Source: Phycisphaerae bacterium (GTDB lineage: Bacteria > Planctomycetota > Phycisphaerae > UBA1845 > CAIVHJ01). From it: a DNA stretch of 64,000 nucleotides. The notes beneath the pieces are model-generated. The model saw nothing but the letters and a program-made list of their open reading frames with translations, was not told the DNA's origin and ran no database searches. Numbering within the stretch: position 1 is the stretch's first letter; the number at the start of each line of letters is the position of its first letter. This document shows positions 1 through 8,533 of this stretch, in pieces. The stretch covers positions 164,522 through 228,521 of the forward strand of contig JAJVHX010000007.1 in the NCBI GenBank assembly GCA_022072405.1, given 5' to 3'. A program made the position numbers and the translations under genes.

Positions 1-792
1 TACTACTGCGTGGACGAGTTCAGTGCCTTTTCTACCTACGACGCAGCCACCATTCAACAACTGGAGAGGGCATTGATCGACCGCTGCGATCTGGTGATTA
101 CCACCGCGCGCAACCTGCAGAACAGCAAAAGCGCCTATCACCCGCATACTTACCTGGTGAATCACGGGGTGAGTTATGATCATTTTGCCCGAGCCATGGA
201 ACCCCAGACGGATATTCCCGAGGCGATCCGGGGTGTGCCGGCGCCGATATTCGGCTATTTCGGGATGGTCCAGGATTGGCTCGATCAGGAGTTGATCGAG
301 GCGGTGGCCCGGCGGCACCCGGACTGGTCGTTCGTATTTCTGGGCAAGCAGGAGGTGGCCGTCGATCGCCTGCGAACTCTGCCGAATGTTCACTTATTGG
401 GGCAGGTGAAGTTTGCCGATTTACCGGGTTACTGCAAAGCCTTTGATGTGGGTTTAATCCCCTTCAAAATCAACAATCTGACCATCAACGTGAATCCAAT
501 TAAACTGCGCGAATATCTGGCGGCGGGGCTGCCGGTGGTCAGCACTGACCTGCCCGAAGTGCGGGCTTATCGCCCTCATGTGCTGATTGGTGAAAATGCG
601 GAAAACTTTGAGTCGGCCTGCCGGCAGGCGTTACAGCAGCGCAGCCTTTATCATCGCCAGCAGCGACAGGCGGCGGTGCGGCATGAAACCTGGCCCGATA
701 AAGTCCGCGAGATTGCTCACTATGTGCAGGATATTCAGGGCGAGATCCCCGCGCACCTGGCGGACCGTCATGCCCTGCTGCCCTGTAATTAA
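1..792 (+). CDS. Glycosyltransferase family 4/1, 5' end outside window
   Basis: The frame is open from base 1 (Y-Y-C-V-D-E-F-S...), so the GTG at 10 is an internal valine and the start lies upstream of the window. The visible part is the C-terminal Rossmann half of a GT-B retaining glycosyltransferase. It has FGYFGMVQDWLDQELI, then the run LGQVKFADLPGYCKAFDVGLIPF and the donor-binding stretch NPIKLREYLAAGLPVV. The layout resembles TuaH-type enzymes that add sugars to a lipid-linked polysaccharide precursor at the cytoplasmic face. It is the first visible gene of the export/assembly operon and ends 22 bp before the ABC permease. The sugar specificity cannot be read from the sequence. Confidence 0.85.
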   Translation, partial: YYCVDEFSAFSTYDAATIQQLERALIDRCDLVITTARNLQNSKSAYHPHTYLVNHGVSYDHFARAMEPQTDIPEAIRGVPAPIFGYFGMVQDWLDQELIEAVARRHPDWSFVFLGKQEVAVDRLRTLPNVHLLGQVKFADLPGYCKAFDVGLIPFKINNLTINVNPIKLREYLAAGLPVVSTDLPEVRAYRPHVLIGENAENFESACRQALQQRSLYHRQQRQAAVRHETWPDKVREIAHYVQDIQGEIPAHLADRHALLPCN

Positions 793-814
793 TCGATTCA
801 GCAAGCGAGTGGTT

Positions 815-1615
815 ATGTTTCGAGAGTTGTTTCAATATCGGGAGCTGCTCTTCAGCCTGACGCTGCGGGAGATTCGCGTCCGCTACAAGCAGTCGCTGCT
901 GGGCATGGCCTGGGCGGTCTTCATTCCGCTGTCGATGATGATCATCTTCACTTTTGTATTCACCAAGGCGCTGCGCGTTCCGGAACTGGAAAAAATCGGC
1001 ATGCCTTACGCCGTCTTTGCTTATCTGGGATTGTTGCCCTGGACCTTTTTCAGCAGCAGCCTGACCGGAGCGGTCAGCAGTCTGGTGGCCAACCAGGGCT
1101 TGGTTACCAAGGTTTACTGCCCACGGGAGGCGTTTCCGCTTTCCTGCGTGGCCAGCAGTGCATTTGATTTTGTGATCGCTTCGGGCGTACTGGTCGGGTT
1201 GATCGGTTACTTTCACCTCTTCACCGACTGGGATTTTGTCTGGCATCAGACGATGTGGTTTGTGCCGGTGGTGCTGCTGGTACAGGTGATGTTCACGGTG
1301 GGATTGGCCATGCTGCTGGCTATGGGCAATCTCTTTTTTCGCGATGTGCGCTATCTGTTCAGCGTGGTGATTTATCTGTGGATGTTTCTGACCAGTGTCA
1401 TCTATCCATTGCGCAGCCAGCATGATTTTTATAACGTATTGATCAATCTGAATCCGATGACGCCGATCATCAGTGCTTATCGAGCCTGCATCGTCGGCGG
1501 TCATTGGCCGATGACCGGCGGATTTATTTATGCGACGGTGGTTGCAGTGGTGGTCTGTTTCGGTTCGTGGCGGTTCTTCCACCGCACGGAACCGCGGTTT
1601 GCGGAATTCATTTAA
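815..1615 (+). CDS. ABC-2 type polysaccharide exporter, permease subunit
   Basis: This 266-residue membrane protein has an N-terminal cytoplasmic stretch (REIRVRYKQSLLGMAWAVFIPL) and six hydrophobic segments, the layout of the Wzm/TagG/KpsM permeases. It would form the inner-membrane channel for a lipid-linked polysaccharide with the ATPase encoded at 2313-3551. I chose the ATG at 815 because the family signature RELFQYRELLFSLTLREIRVRYKQ begins just after it. A GTG two codons upstream (809) is an alternative. The reading frame is open further upstream, but that part overlaps the preceding gene and has no family similarity. Confidence 0.9.
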   Translation: MFRELFQYRELLFSLTLREIRVRYKQSLLGMAWAVFIPLSMMIIFTFVFTKALRVPELEKIGMPYAVFAYLGLLPWTFFSSSLTGAVSSLVANQGLVTKVYCPREAFPLSCVASSAFDFVIASGVLVGLIGYFHLFTDWDFVWHQTMWFVPVVLLVQVMFTVGLAMLLAMGNLFFRDVRYLFSVVIYLWMFLTSVIYPLRSQHDFYNVLINLNPMTPIISAYRACIVGGHWPMTGGFIYATVVAVVVCFGSWRFFHRTEPRFAEFI

Positions 1616-1644
1616 CGATCCCATCCACGGCAGGGAGGCCTGAT

Positions 1645-2316
1645 ATGCTGAAGACGCTCCTCAGGAAGATGATGCCGAATCGTCACAATGGCCGGAGCTA
1701 CTGGTCTGCCCGTTACACGAAAGCGGCGGGCCACGACAAAGCGGTGGGTGATCGGCGGATGAGTGAAGAGCAGATCCGTGGCGCCTACGCTCAGAAGCTG
1801 GAGATTTTGCAACAGGCTTGGCGACAGCATTGGCCCGGCGGAGCGACCGGCCGGCTGCTCGATGCCGGTTGCGGGTTCGGCTATTATACCGAAGGGGCCA
1901 GGCAGACCGGTTTCGATGTGCTGGGTGTCGATTTTATTGATACCGCCGTGGCCGAAGCCCGGCTGCGCTATCCGCAGTGCACCTTCGAAGTGGGCGATTT
2001 AACGCGGCTCAATTTAGGGCGGACCTTCGAGGCCATCATCAGTCTGAATACCTATGTGGCGATTGTGGACGAGGTGGATTGGCGTAGCGCAGTGCAGCGG
2101 GTCGCGGCGCATCTGGCCCCGGGCGGATTATGGTGTCTGATGGATATGCTGGCGGAGCAGTTGACCAGCCCGGATCACGCCGCGCACATCGCCTATCGCT
2201 CGGTGGCCCAGTATGCAGAAATACTCCAGCCGCTGGGACTGCGAATCAAAGAACATCGGTTGATTCCGATTCACGAATTTGGCTATGACGAAACGCTGCT
2301 GATGATTACCCGATGA
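1645..2316 (+). CDS. Class I SAM-dependent methyltransferase
   Basis: The 223-residue product carries SAM-binding motif I (LLDAGCGFG, residues 71-79) and the acidic loop GVDFIDTAV at the end of strand beta2. Post-motif II is FEAIISLNTYVAI. The ATG at 1645 has a GGGAGG ribosome-binding site about 6 bp upstream. The gene lies between the permease and ATPase genes of a polysaccharide ABC exporter and overlaps the ATPase start by four bases (ATGA). In known ABC-dependent O-antigen systems, methylation of the non-reducing end stops chain growth and is read by the Wzt C-terminal domain. A chain-terminating role is therefore a reasonable inference here, but the substrate is unknown. Confidence 0.85.
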   Translation: MLKTLLRKMMPNRHNGRSYWSARYTKAAGHDKAVGDRRMSEEQIRGAYAQKLEILQQAWRQHWPGGATGRLLDAGCGFGYYTEGARQTGFDVLGVDFIDTAVAEARLRYPQCTFEVGDLTRLNLGRTFEAIISLNTYVAIVDEVDWRSAVQRVAAHLAPGGLWCLMDMLAEQLTSPDHAAHIAYRSVAQYAEILQPLGLRIKEHRLIPIHEFGYDETLLMITR

Positions 2317-3551
2317 GTAACGATGTTGCCATCCAGGTTGAAGAAATGTGGAAGAAGTTCACCCGTGGTGAACGCAATGACAGTCTGCGCGACGCGCTGC
2401 CGGCGTTGTGGCGCTGGTGGCGGCGGCGAAAGGAACGTCCGTCGGATGAGTTGGAAGCCCGACAATTCTGGGCCTTGTCCGATGTCTCTTTCAGCGTGGA
2501 GCGCGGTCAGGCGCTGGGGATCATCGGCCCGAACGGTGCGGGTAAAAGCACCATGCTCAAACTGCTCAGCAGCATACTGGTGCCGACCCGCGGGCGGATG
2601 CAGATCAACGGCCGGCTGACCGCGCTGATCGAAGTGGGCGCCGGTTTCCATCCCGATCTGACCGGCCGCGAAAACATCTATCTCAACGGGGCGATCCTGG
2701 GCATGAGCCGCCGCGAAATCACCCGAAAAATGGGTGAAATCATCGATTTCGCCGGTGTGGCGGATTTTATCGATACTCCGGTCAAGCGCTACAGCTCGGG
2801 CATGCAGGCCCGGCTGGGCTTTTCAGTCGCTGCCCATATGGACCCGGAGATTTTACTGGTCGATGAAGTGCTGGCGGTGGGCGACGTGCAGTTTCAGCAG
2901 AAATGCCTGGATAAGATGCACTATTTCGCGAATTCCGGGCGAGCCATTGTCTTCATCTCGCATAATCTGCAGGCGGTGGCGGAACTTTGTCCGCAGGCAC
3001 TGCTGCTGATGCGCGGGGCGGTGGCGGCCTATGGTCCGACCGGTCAGGTCATTCAACATTATCTGCTCACCATGCGCGAACAGACCATCGCCGCGCAGGA
3101 TGACCGGCATCAACTCTGCGCCATCCATCTGCTGAATGGTGGGGGCGAAGAATCCAACCACTTTGCCGCTGGAGAACAGGCCCGGCTGACGTTCAATGTG
3201 CAGATCAGCGAACCACCGGCAGAGTACCTGCTTGGACTGGCGATTCGCCGCACCACCGACGGCGTGATGATGTGTGATTATCACTTCAACCTGCCGGCGG
3301 AACTGCCCATCGGCCAGGCCATACCTATGTCACTGGATTTTAATACTCATTTTCTGACCGGTTCCTACGCAGTCACGCTGTTCCTGATGGAACGGGCCTC
3401 CTATCGACGGCTGGTTTATCTCGATTTCGTAAAGATATTTGATGTGCGCGATACCCAGGCCTATGAAGGTCTGGTGCATATCAATCCGCAACTGCAAATT
3501 AGTCCCATCGGTCTACATGCGGAACTACCCTGCATCGCCGAGGTGAGCTAG
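2313..3551 (+). CDS. Wzt-like ABC transporter ATPase with C-terminal substrate domain
   Basis: The nucleotide-binding domain contains Walker A (GPNGAGKST, residues 72-80), the signature YSSGMQ (160-165), Walker B ILLVDE (180-185) and the switch histidine near residue 217 (ISHN). A C-terminal beta-rich domain (about 260-405) resembles the Wzt carbohydrate-binding domain that recognises capped O-polysaccharide chains. An unusual basic, Trp-rich insertion (ALWRWWRRRKERP, about 31-43) precedes the core. The gene overlaps the methyltransferase by ATGA, consistent with coupled translation. It would drive export of the polymer through the permease at 815-1615. Confidence 0.93.
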   Translation: MSNDVAIQVEEMWKKFTRGERNDSLRDALPALWRWWRRRKERPSDELEARQFWALSDVSFSVERGQALGIIGPNGAGKSTMLKLLSSILVPTRGRMQINGRLTALIEVGAGFHPDLTGRENIYLNGAILGMSRREITRKMGEIIDFAGVADFIDTPVKRYSSGMQARLGFSVAAHMDPEILLVDEVLAVGDVQFQQKCLDKMHYFANSGRAIVFISHNLQAVAELCPQALLLMRGAVAAYGPTGQVIQHYLLTMREQTIAAQDDRHQLCAIHLLNGGGEESNHFAAGEQARLTFNVQISEPPAEYLLGLAIRRTTDGVMMCDYHFNLPAELPIGQAIPMSLDFNTHFLTGSYAVTLFLMERASYRRLVYLDFVKIFDVRDTQAYEGLVHINPQLQISPIGLHAELPCIAEVS

Positions 3552-3552
3552 C

Positions 3553-4803
3553 ATGGTGACGGGTTCCTCCCACCCTATCGCAGCCGAACCACTGCGCGTC
3601 TGTTATCTGGCGTCAAAATTTCCCCAATGGTCGGAAATGTTCATGGCCTATGAATTGCGGGAGATGCAATCGACAGCGCGGGTGGAGTTGCTGGCCTTGG
3701 AGCGAGGTCAACCGGAATGCGTACAGCAACTGTTGCCCGCGGAGTTGTCGCAACGGGTGCATTATCCTGACCAGTCTGCCGATCTGGTCTATTGGTCACA
3801 GACCGCTCGAATCTGGCGGAGACATGCCTTGTCGCGCCACCGAGTCATTCCTATGCACGTACTGGGCTTTCGAACCAGCTGGCAGATGGCCCGAAAATGC
3901 GCGACAGTAATGCCGATCCTTCGTCGATTGCGTCCTCACCTGCTGCACGTGCAATTTGCCGGCATGGCCCAGATGGGCCATATCCTGGCCGAGGAATTTC
4001 ATATTCCCTATGTGATCAGCGTCTGGGGTACGGATATTCGTCATCAGCATTTACCGCTCACCACGCGGGCGTTGCAACAGGCCAGTGGCGTACTTTGTCA
4101 GGGGCGGGCGGATCAACGTATCGTGATTGATGAATTCGGCGTGGCTCCGGAGCGCACCGCGGTGGTGGGTCATGCGGTGGATACTCAACGTTTTTCGCCG
4201 ACGGCGTTCAACGGCCAGCGGAACCTGCTTACGGTAGCTCGACTGCATCCGGTGAAGGGACTTGATGTATTGATCGAGGCGATGGCTTTGCTGCGGGATG
4301 ATCCACTCATCGGTCGGTTGGTGATAGTTGGTGACGGGCCGGAACGCACCGTGCTGCAGAACCAGATCGAACGACTACAGTTGTCCGGTCGTGTGGAACT
4401 GGCGGGTGTCTGTCATCATGAACAGTTACCGGTGCAGTATGGCCGGGCGGCGGTGGTGGTGATCCCCAGCCGCAGTGAAGGGTTCAATTGTGTCAAGCTG
4501 GAAGCGCTGGCCTGTGGTCGGCCGGTGATTGTGACGCGGGTGGGCGGTCTACCGGAAGCCATCACCCCAGAGGTGGGGTGGGTGGTGGAGCCGGAAAATC
4601 CCCGGGCGCTCGCCGCGGCGATCCGCGAAGCATTGAGTGATCACGGGCGAGTGCAGCAGATGAGTCAGGCCGCTCGGAATAAAATTGAACAGGAATTCAG
4701 TTGGTCGCAACGCCGGGCCGGGTTGCTCAACTTCTGGCAACGCAACCTGGCGTCACAGCCGGTGCCGCTGTCTACCCAACCATCGTTGGAACTCCGCCCA
4801 TGA
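3553..4803 (+). CDS. Glycosyltransferase family 4, WcaL/AmsK-like
   Basis: The 416-residue GT-B enzyme starts one base after the ATPase stop codon. The N-terminus (LASKFPQWSEMFMAYELREM) resembles colanic-acid or amylovoran WcaL/AmsK enzymes. The middle carries HVQFAGMAQMGHILAEE and ISVWGTDIR. The C-terminal donor half has TVARLHPVKGLDVLIEAM, GDGPER and the E-x7-E element in SRSEGFNCVKLEALACGRPVI. It is predicted to add a sugar to the growing lipid-linked repeat. The donor and linkage are unknown. It overlaps the next gene by ATGA. Confidence 0.9.
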   Translation: MVTGSSHPIAAEPLRVCYLASKFPQWSEMFMAYELREMQSTARVELLALERGQPECVQQLLPAELSQRVHYPDQSADLVYWSQTARIWRRHALSRHRVIPMHVLGFRTSWQMARKCATVMPILRRLRPHLLHVQFAGMAQMGHILAEEFHIPYVISVWGTDIRHQHLPLTTRALQQASGVLCQGRADQRIVIDEFGVAPERTAVVGHAVDTQRFSPTAFNGQRNLLTVARLHPVKGLDVLIEAMALLRDDPLIGRLVIVGDGPERTVLQNQIERLQLSGRVELAGVCHHEQLPVQYGRAAVVVIPSRSEGFNCVKLEALACGRPVIVTRVGGLPEAITPEVGWVVEPENPRALAAAIREALSDHGRVQQMSQAARNKIEQEFSWSQRRAGLLNFWQRNLASQPVPLSTQPSLELRP

Positions 4804-5924
4804 TCCGTATCGCCCTTGATGCCCGGACCCTTTTCAGTACCCGGCGACGGGGCACGGGAAAAAATCTGCTTGATCTTTATCGGGAGCTGGCCCGGCAGCG
4901 ACCGGATTGGGAATTCCTGCTTTTTCATCATCAGCAACCTGCAGAACCGCTTTTTGCCGAGCAGCCGAATGTGCAGCCGCGCTATATTGATCTGCCCGGA
5001 ACGCGTTGGAATCTGTGGGAAGAGTTGCGCTTACCGCTGGCGGCTAAACTGGCTGGCGTGCGCGTGCTGCACTGCCCAGCCAATAGTGTCCCGCGCTTTC
5101 CACTGGTACCCCTGGTCTCAACTATTCACGATCTGATCCCGCTCAAGGTGATCGACCCCGATCAGCCCGCAGAAGCGGCGCGCTTTCGGACACGTGTTCT
5201 ACGTTGTGTGCGGGTGGCGCGGCGAATCATCGCGGTATCGTCAGCCACGAAACAGGACTTAATATCGGACCTGGGAGCGGACGGCGAAAAAATTGACGTG
5301 CTGACCTGGGCGGCGGATGCCGCCTGTCAGCCGGTGCGAGATGAAGCTTTACTCGCGGCGATTCGGTCCCGATACATGATTAACGGACGCTACGGGCTGG
5401 TTTTTTCCGGCCGGAGTCGGCGGAAGAATACCGCGGGTATTCTTCGCGGCTGGGCCCAGGTGCCTGAGTCGATTCGGCGCGATGTGCAGCTACTGTTGAT
5501 TGGTGTCGAGCCGGCTGAACAGCGGCAGCAACTGGAGCAACTGACGGAGAACCTGGGTATAGCAGCGCAGTGTCGGGTGCAGGGTTTTGCTCCGGAAGAG
5601 GATATTCCGGCGCTGCTCAGTGGAGCGGAACTGTTGGCGTTCTGCAGCTTATATGAAGGCTTCGGTTTGCCGATTCTCGATGCTTTCTGCTGCGAGACGC
5701 CGGTGCTGACCTCATCGCTTAGCAGCATGCCGGAAGTGGCGGGCGACGCCGCTGAATACTGCGATCCGCATCAGCCAGCCAGCATCGCCGCCGGGATGAT
5801 GCGACTGCTGACCGAACCGGCACGGCGGGCTGAACTGGTGAAACTGGGTCGTGAACGGATCAAGCGGTATACCTGGCAACGAAGTGCCGAGACGGTTGGC
5901 CGGGTTTTTGAGCGCTGTTTATGA
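4800..5924 (+). CDS. Glycosyltransferase family 4
   Basis: The ATG at 4800 overlaps the preceding stop (ATGA) and gives a 374-residue protein; the longer open frame upstream only shadows the previous gene. The N-terminus MIRIALDARTLFSTRRRGTG is typical of GT4 enzymes that begin with a DAR-type loop. The linker HDLIPLKVIDP precedes the C-terminal half, with VFSGRSRRKNTAGILRGWAQ and the donor-site glutamates in CSLYEGFGLPILDAFCCETPVL. It is a member of the same translationally coupled operon and probably builds the polysaccharide repeat in the cytoplasm. Confidence 0.9.
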   Translation: MIRIALDARTLFSTRRRGTGKNLLDLYRELARQRPDWEFLLFHHQQPAEPLFAEQPNVQPRYIDLPGTRWNLWEELRLPLAAKLAGVRVLHCPANSVPRFPLVPLVSTIHDLIPLKVIDPDQPAEAARFRTRVLRCVRVARRIIAVSSATKQDLISDLGADGEKIDVLTWAADAACQPVRDEALLAAIRSRYMINGRYGLVFSGRSRRKNTAGILRGWAQVPESIRRDVQLLLIGVEPAEQRQQLEQLTENLGIAAQCRVQGFAPEEDIPALLSGAELLAFCSLYEGFGLPILDAFCCETPVLTSSLSSMPEVAGDAAEYCDPHQPASIAAGMMRLLTEPARRAELVKLGRERIKRYTWQRSAETVGRVFERCL

Positions 5925-7147
5925 ATCAATCGCTGCCCATTCTGCAACTCACCTCTCCGGCGACGGAATCAACTTCCGTAGCGCTGCGCCTGGATTGTCG
6001 CTACTATCGGGGTGATCGGCCATGCGTAAAGGGTCGGCTGTGCTCCTGTGTTGAATATGCTCCGATGGGTCAGCGAATTCTGATCATCAAGCTGGGCGCA
6101 CTGGGCGACGTCATTCGGACGGAAGCCCTGTTGCCTGGGCTGAAGGATGTTTATCCGCAGAGCCACATCACCTGGGTGAGCAAGGCGAGCGGCTGCCGGG
6201 TGCTGGCCAACAATCCACTGATCGACCGCCTGCTGGAATTCAATGCCGAAACGATCTGCCATCTGGAAATTGAACAGTTTGACCTGCTGATCAGTCTGGA
6301 TAAGGAGCCCGGTCCGGCGGCGCTGGCTATGCGCGTACCGGCGGCGGAAAAGCGTGGTATCGGTCTGAGTGCCCAGGGCACCAGTTATCCACTCAATGCC
6401 CAAGCCCATCATTATTTTCTGCTGGGACTGAGTGATGAACTTAAATTCCAGCGCAATTCCTTTAGCTATCAGAAATTGGTCTATGACGCACTGGGCCTGA
6501 CCTACCAGGGCGAACGTTATACCCTCTACCCGTCGGAAGCCGATGAGGCTTATGCCACGCAGAAATGGCGGGAATGGGGCGTATCAGCCTCGGAGCGGAT
6601 TGTCGGACTGAATACCGGCGCGGGATCGGTTTTTGCCAACAAAACCTGGAATGCAGATCAATTTGTGGAGTTAAGCCGGATGCTCGTGGCCCGCGGAGAT
6701 TGTCGCGTCGCGTTGCTCGGCGGGCCGGAGGAGATCGGTAAAAACGAATGGATTTATAAGCAACTGGCCGGCCAGGTGATCCATACCGGTTGTCATCATC
6801 GCGAACTGCAATTCGCCGCGTTGCTGCGACATTGCTCAGTGGTGCTCACCGGGGATACCACGGCGTTGCACATGGCGGTCGCGTTGCGGGTGCCGGTGGT
6901 GGCTTTGTTCGGGCCGACCTGTGCCCAGGAAATTGATCTCTATGGCCGGGGTCGAAAATTACGGGCGGGACTGGCCTGCAGTCCTTGTTACCGACGACAC
7001 TGTGATATCGCACCGAGTTGTATGGATCAACTCCAGGTTGAGCAGGTGGCCCAGACGCTCAGTGAATATCTGGATCCGTCGACCGGGCGAACGGTTGGAG
7101 TCAGCCAGGAAATGCGGACGCCTGCACAAATATTGATGAGCGAGTAA
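5921..7147 (+). CDS. GT9 heptosyltransferase-like glycosyltransferase with two Cys clusters
   Basis: The GT9 core is seen in IIKLGALGDVIRTEALLPGL (about 55-75), GLNTGAGSVFANKTW and TGDTTALHMAVALRVPVVALFGPT. The family transfers ADP-heptose or related sugars. Four cysteines (C26, C35, C41, C43) sit in an N-terminal extension with CRYYRGDRPC. Four more lie near the C-terminus (about 353, 356, 361 and 367). This paired arrangement suggests a metal or Fe-S site, which is an inference. It overlaps the previous gene by ATGA and is followed 3 bp later by the O-ligase gene. The substrate is not deducible. Confidence 0.9.
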   Translation: MNQSLPILQLTSPATESTSVALRLDCRYYRGDRPCVKGRLCSCVEYAPMGQRILIIKLGALGDVIRTEALLPGLKDVYPQSHITWVSKASGCRVLANNPLIDRLLEFNAETICHLEIEQFDLLISLDKEPGPAALAMRVPAAEKRGIGLSAQGTSYPLNAQAHHYFLLGLSDELKFQRNSFSYQKLVYDALGLTYQGERYTLYPSEADEAYATQKWREWGVSASERIVGLNTGAGSVFANKTWNADQFVELSRMLVARGDCRVALLGGPEEIGKNEWIYKQLAGQVIHTGCHHRELQFAALLRHCSVVLTGDTTALHMAVALRVPVVALFGPTCAQEIDLYGRGRKLRAGLACSPCYRRHCDIAPSCMDQLQVEQVAQTLSEYLDPSTGRTVGVSQEMRTPAQILMSE

Positions 7148-7150
7148 AGC

Positions 7151-8533
7151 ATGTCGCCAACGGAAGCATTATTCTGGTTTCTCTATGTCTTTGGCACCCT
7201 GGGGGCGCTCTTCAACCCTATTTACGGTGCCCTGCTCTATATTCTGGTTTATAACCTGAATCCGGAAACGCAGTGGTGGGGCGGTCACGTGGTGATGATG
7301 GGGTTGCGAACCTCGTTTGTGCCCGCGATCGCCACGATCATCGGACTGGTCATTAACTATAAACCGCTCGAATATTTTCAGCGCCAGTTTCCGCTGATGT
7401 TCAAGCTGATGCTCATCTACATATTATATTCCTTCCTGGCCTCCACTACGGAGAACGATCCGCTGGGTAATCCGGTCAGCCAGTTTCTGCTCGATAAAAT
7501 GCTGCGTATTGCCATCTTCGTGTTCATCATTGTGCGCGTGGTACGCAAAGTGACCCATTACGCCTGGCTGCTGTGGGCCTGGATGGCCGGCACGATCTAC
7601 ATCGGATACCAGGCCTGGTCGGGCGTGGGTATTGAAGTAAACGGTCGATTAACCGGCGGACTGGGTGGTCCCGATTTCGCTGAATCCAGTGGTCTGGCGG
7701 CGCACCTGGTAGCCATGATCGCCCTCGCTGGATACCTGTTCTATTCTTCGATTTCCAAGCGCGGCAAATTCTTCGCCCTGCTCGCCGCAGCGTTTGCCGT
7801 CAACACCATCATCATGACTCGTACGCGCAATGCCTTTCCGGGCATCATCGTGCTGATCCTGTTCGGCCTGCTGCGCCTGCCGCGCGGCGTGCGCCTGAAG
7901 TGTACCGTGGGTATTGCGGTCGGTATCTTTTTCTCGATTCAACTGACGGATGAAGGCTGGTGGAAGCGTATGGAAACGCTGAAGGACCCCCAAGCCGATC
8001 CATCCATCGCCAGCCGTTTCGATTACTGGAATGCGGCGTTTGCCATGGCCGGCGATCATACTTTCGGCGTCGGAGCGGGGCAGTTCCGTTTCAATATTCA
8101 AAGCTACCTGCCCGGCCTGGAGGTTGGTCGTAGCGCTCACAGTACCTACATGGAATGTCTGGCGGAGTTGGGTTATCCGGGGCTGATTTTGTTCCTGATG
8201 ATCATCGGGGCGACTTTCTGGCAAATGGAACGGGCCCGGTCAGTGGGCAAGAGTTGGAGCAGTAATGTGAACTGGGCGCCTGAGATTGCGGCGGAGCAAC
8301 GCAAATTGCTGCTGATTGCCACGGCCAACGAAGTTGCTTTGGCGGGCTTCTTAATGAGCGCTGCCTTTACTACCCGATCGTGGACGGAAGGCATGTGGCT
8401 GCTGCTGGGGCAGAGTTGTTGTCTTTACAATCTGGCGATGGACCTGCATGGCCGCCTGACCACGCTGTGGGCGGCGTATGAAGTGCGGTTGCGCCCCTCG
8501 ACGCCGATGGGTGCGGTCCCGGCGCTGGGGTGA
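7151..8533 (+). CDS. O-antigen ligase/polymerase-like protein, exosortase-A-associated type
   Basis: This 460-residue polytopic membrane protein has roughly ten hydrophobic segments. The start (LYVFGTLGALFNPIYGALLYILVYNLNPETQWWGG) and IATIIGLVIN match the pattern of putative O-glycosylation ligases tied to exosortase A (DUF5935 type). The Wzy_C/WaaL-like region follows, with TRTRNAFPGIIVLILFGLLRLP and the periplasmic-loop signature GAGQFRFNIQSYLPGLEVGRSAHSTYMECLAE split across that domain. It would polymerise or ligate the polymer outside the membrane. No exosortase gene is present in the window. Confidence 0.82.
   Translation: MSPTEALFWFLYVFGTLGALFNPIYGALLYILVYNLNPETQWWGGHVVMMGLRTSFVPAIATIIGLVINYKPLEYFQRQFPLMFKLMLIYILYSFLASTTENDPLGNPVSQFLLDKMLRIAIFVFIIVRVVRKVTHYAWLLWAWMAGTIYIGYQAWSGVGIEVNGRLTGGLGGPDFAESSGLAAHLVAMIALAGYLFYSSISKRGKFFALLAAAFAVNTIIMTRTRNAFPGIIVLILFGLLRLPRGVRLKCTVGIAVGIFFSIQLTDEGWWKRMETLKDPQADPSIASRFDYWNAAFAMAGDHTFGVGAGQFRFNIQSYLPGLEVGRSAHSTYMECLAELGYPGLILFLMIIGATFWQMERARSVGKSWSSNVNWAPEIAAEQRKLLLIATANEVALAGFLMSAAFTTRSWTEGMWLLLGQSCCLYNLAMDLHGRLTTLWAAYEVRLRPSTPMGAVPALG

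Noticed and set aside
539..1624. 361-residue minus-strand ORF opposite the ABC permease
   Set aside because: It is His/Gln/Arg-rich, has no family motifs and lies entirely over the well supported permease gene.
4701..4799. Longer N-terminus of the GT4 at 4800
   Set aside because: The extra codons are in another frame of the preceding gene, while MIRIALDAR at 4800 is the normal family start with an ATGA overlap.
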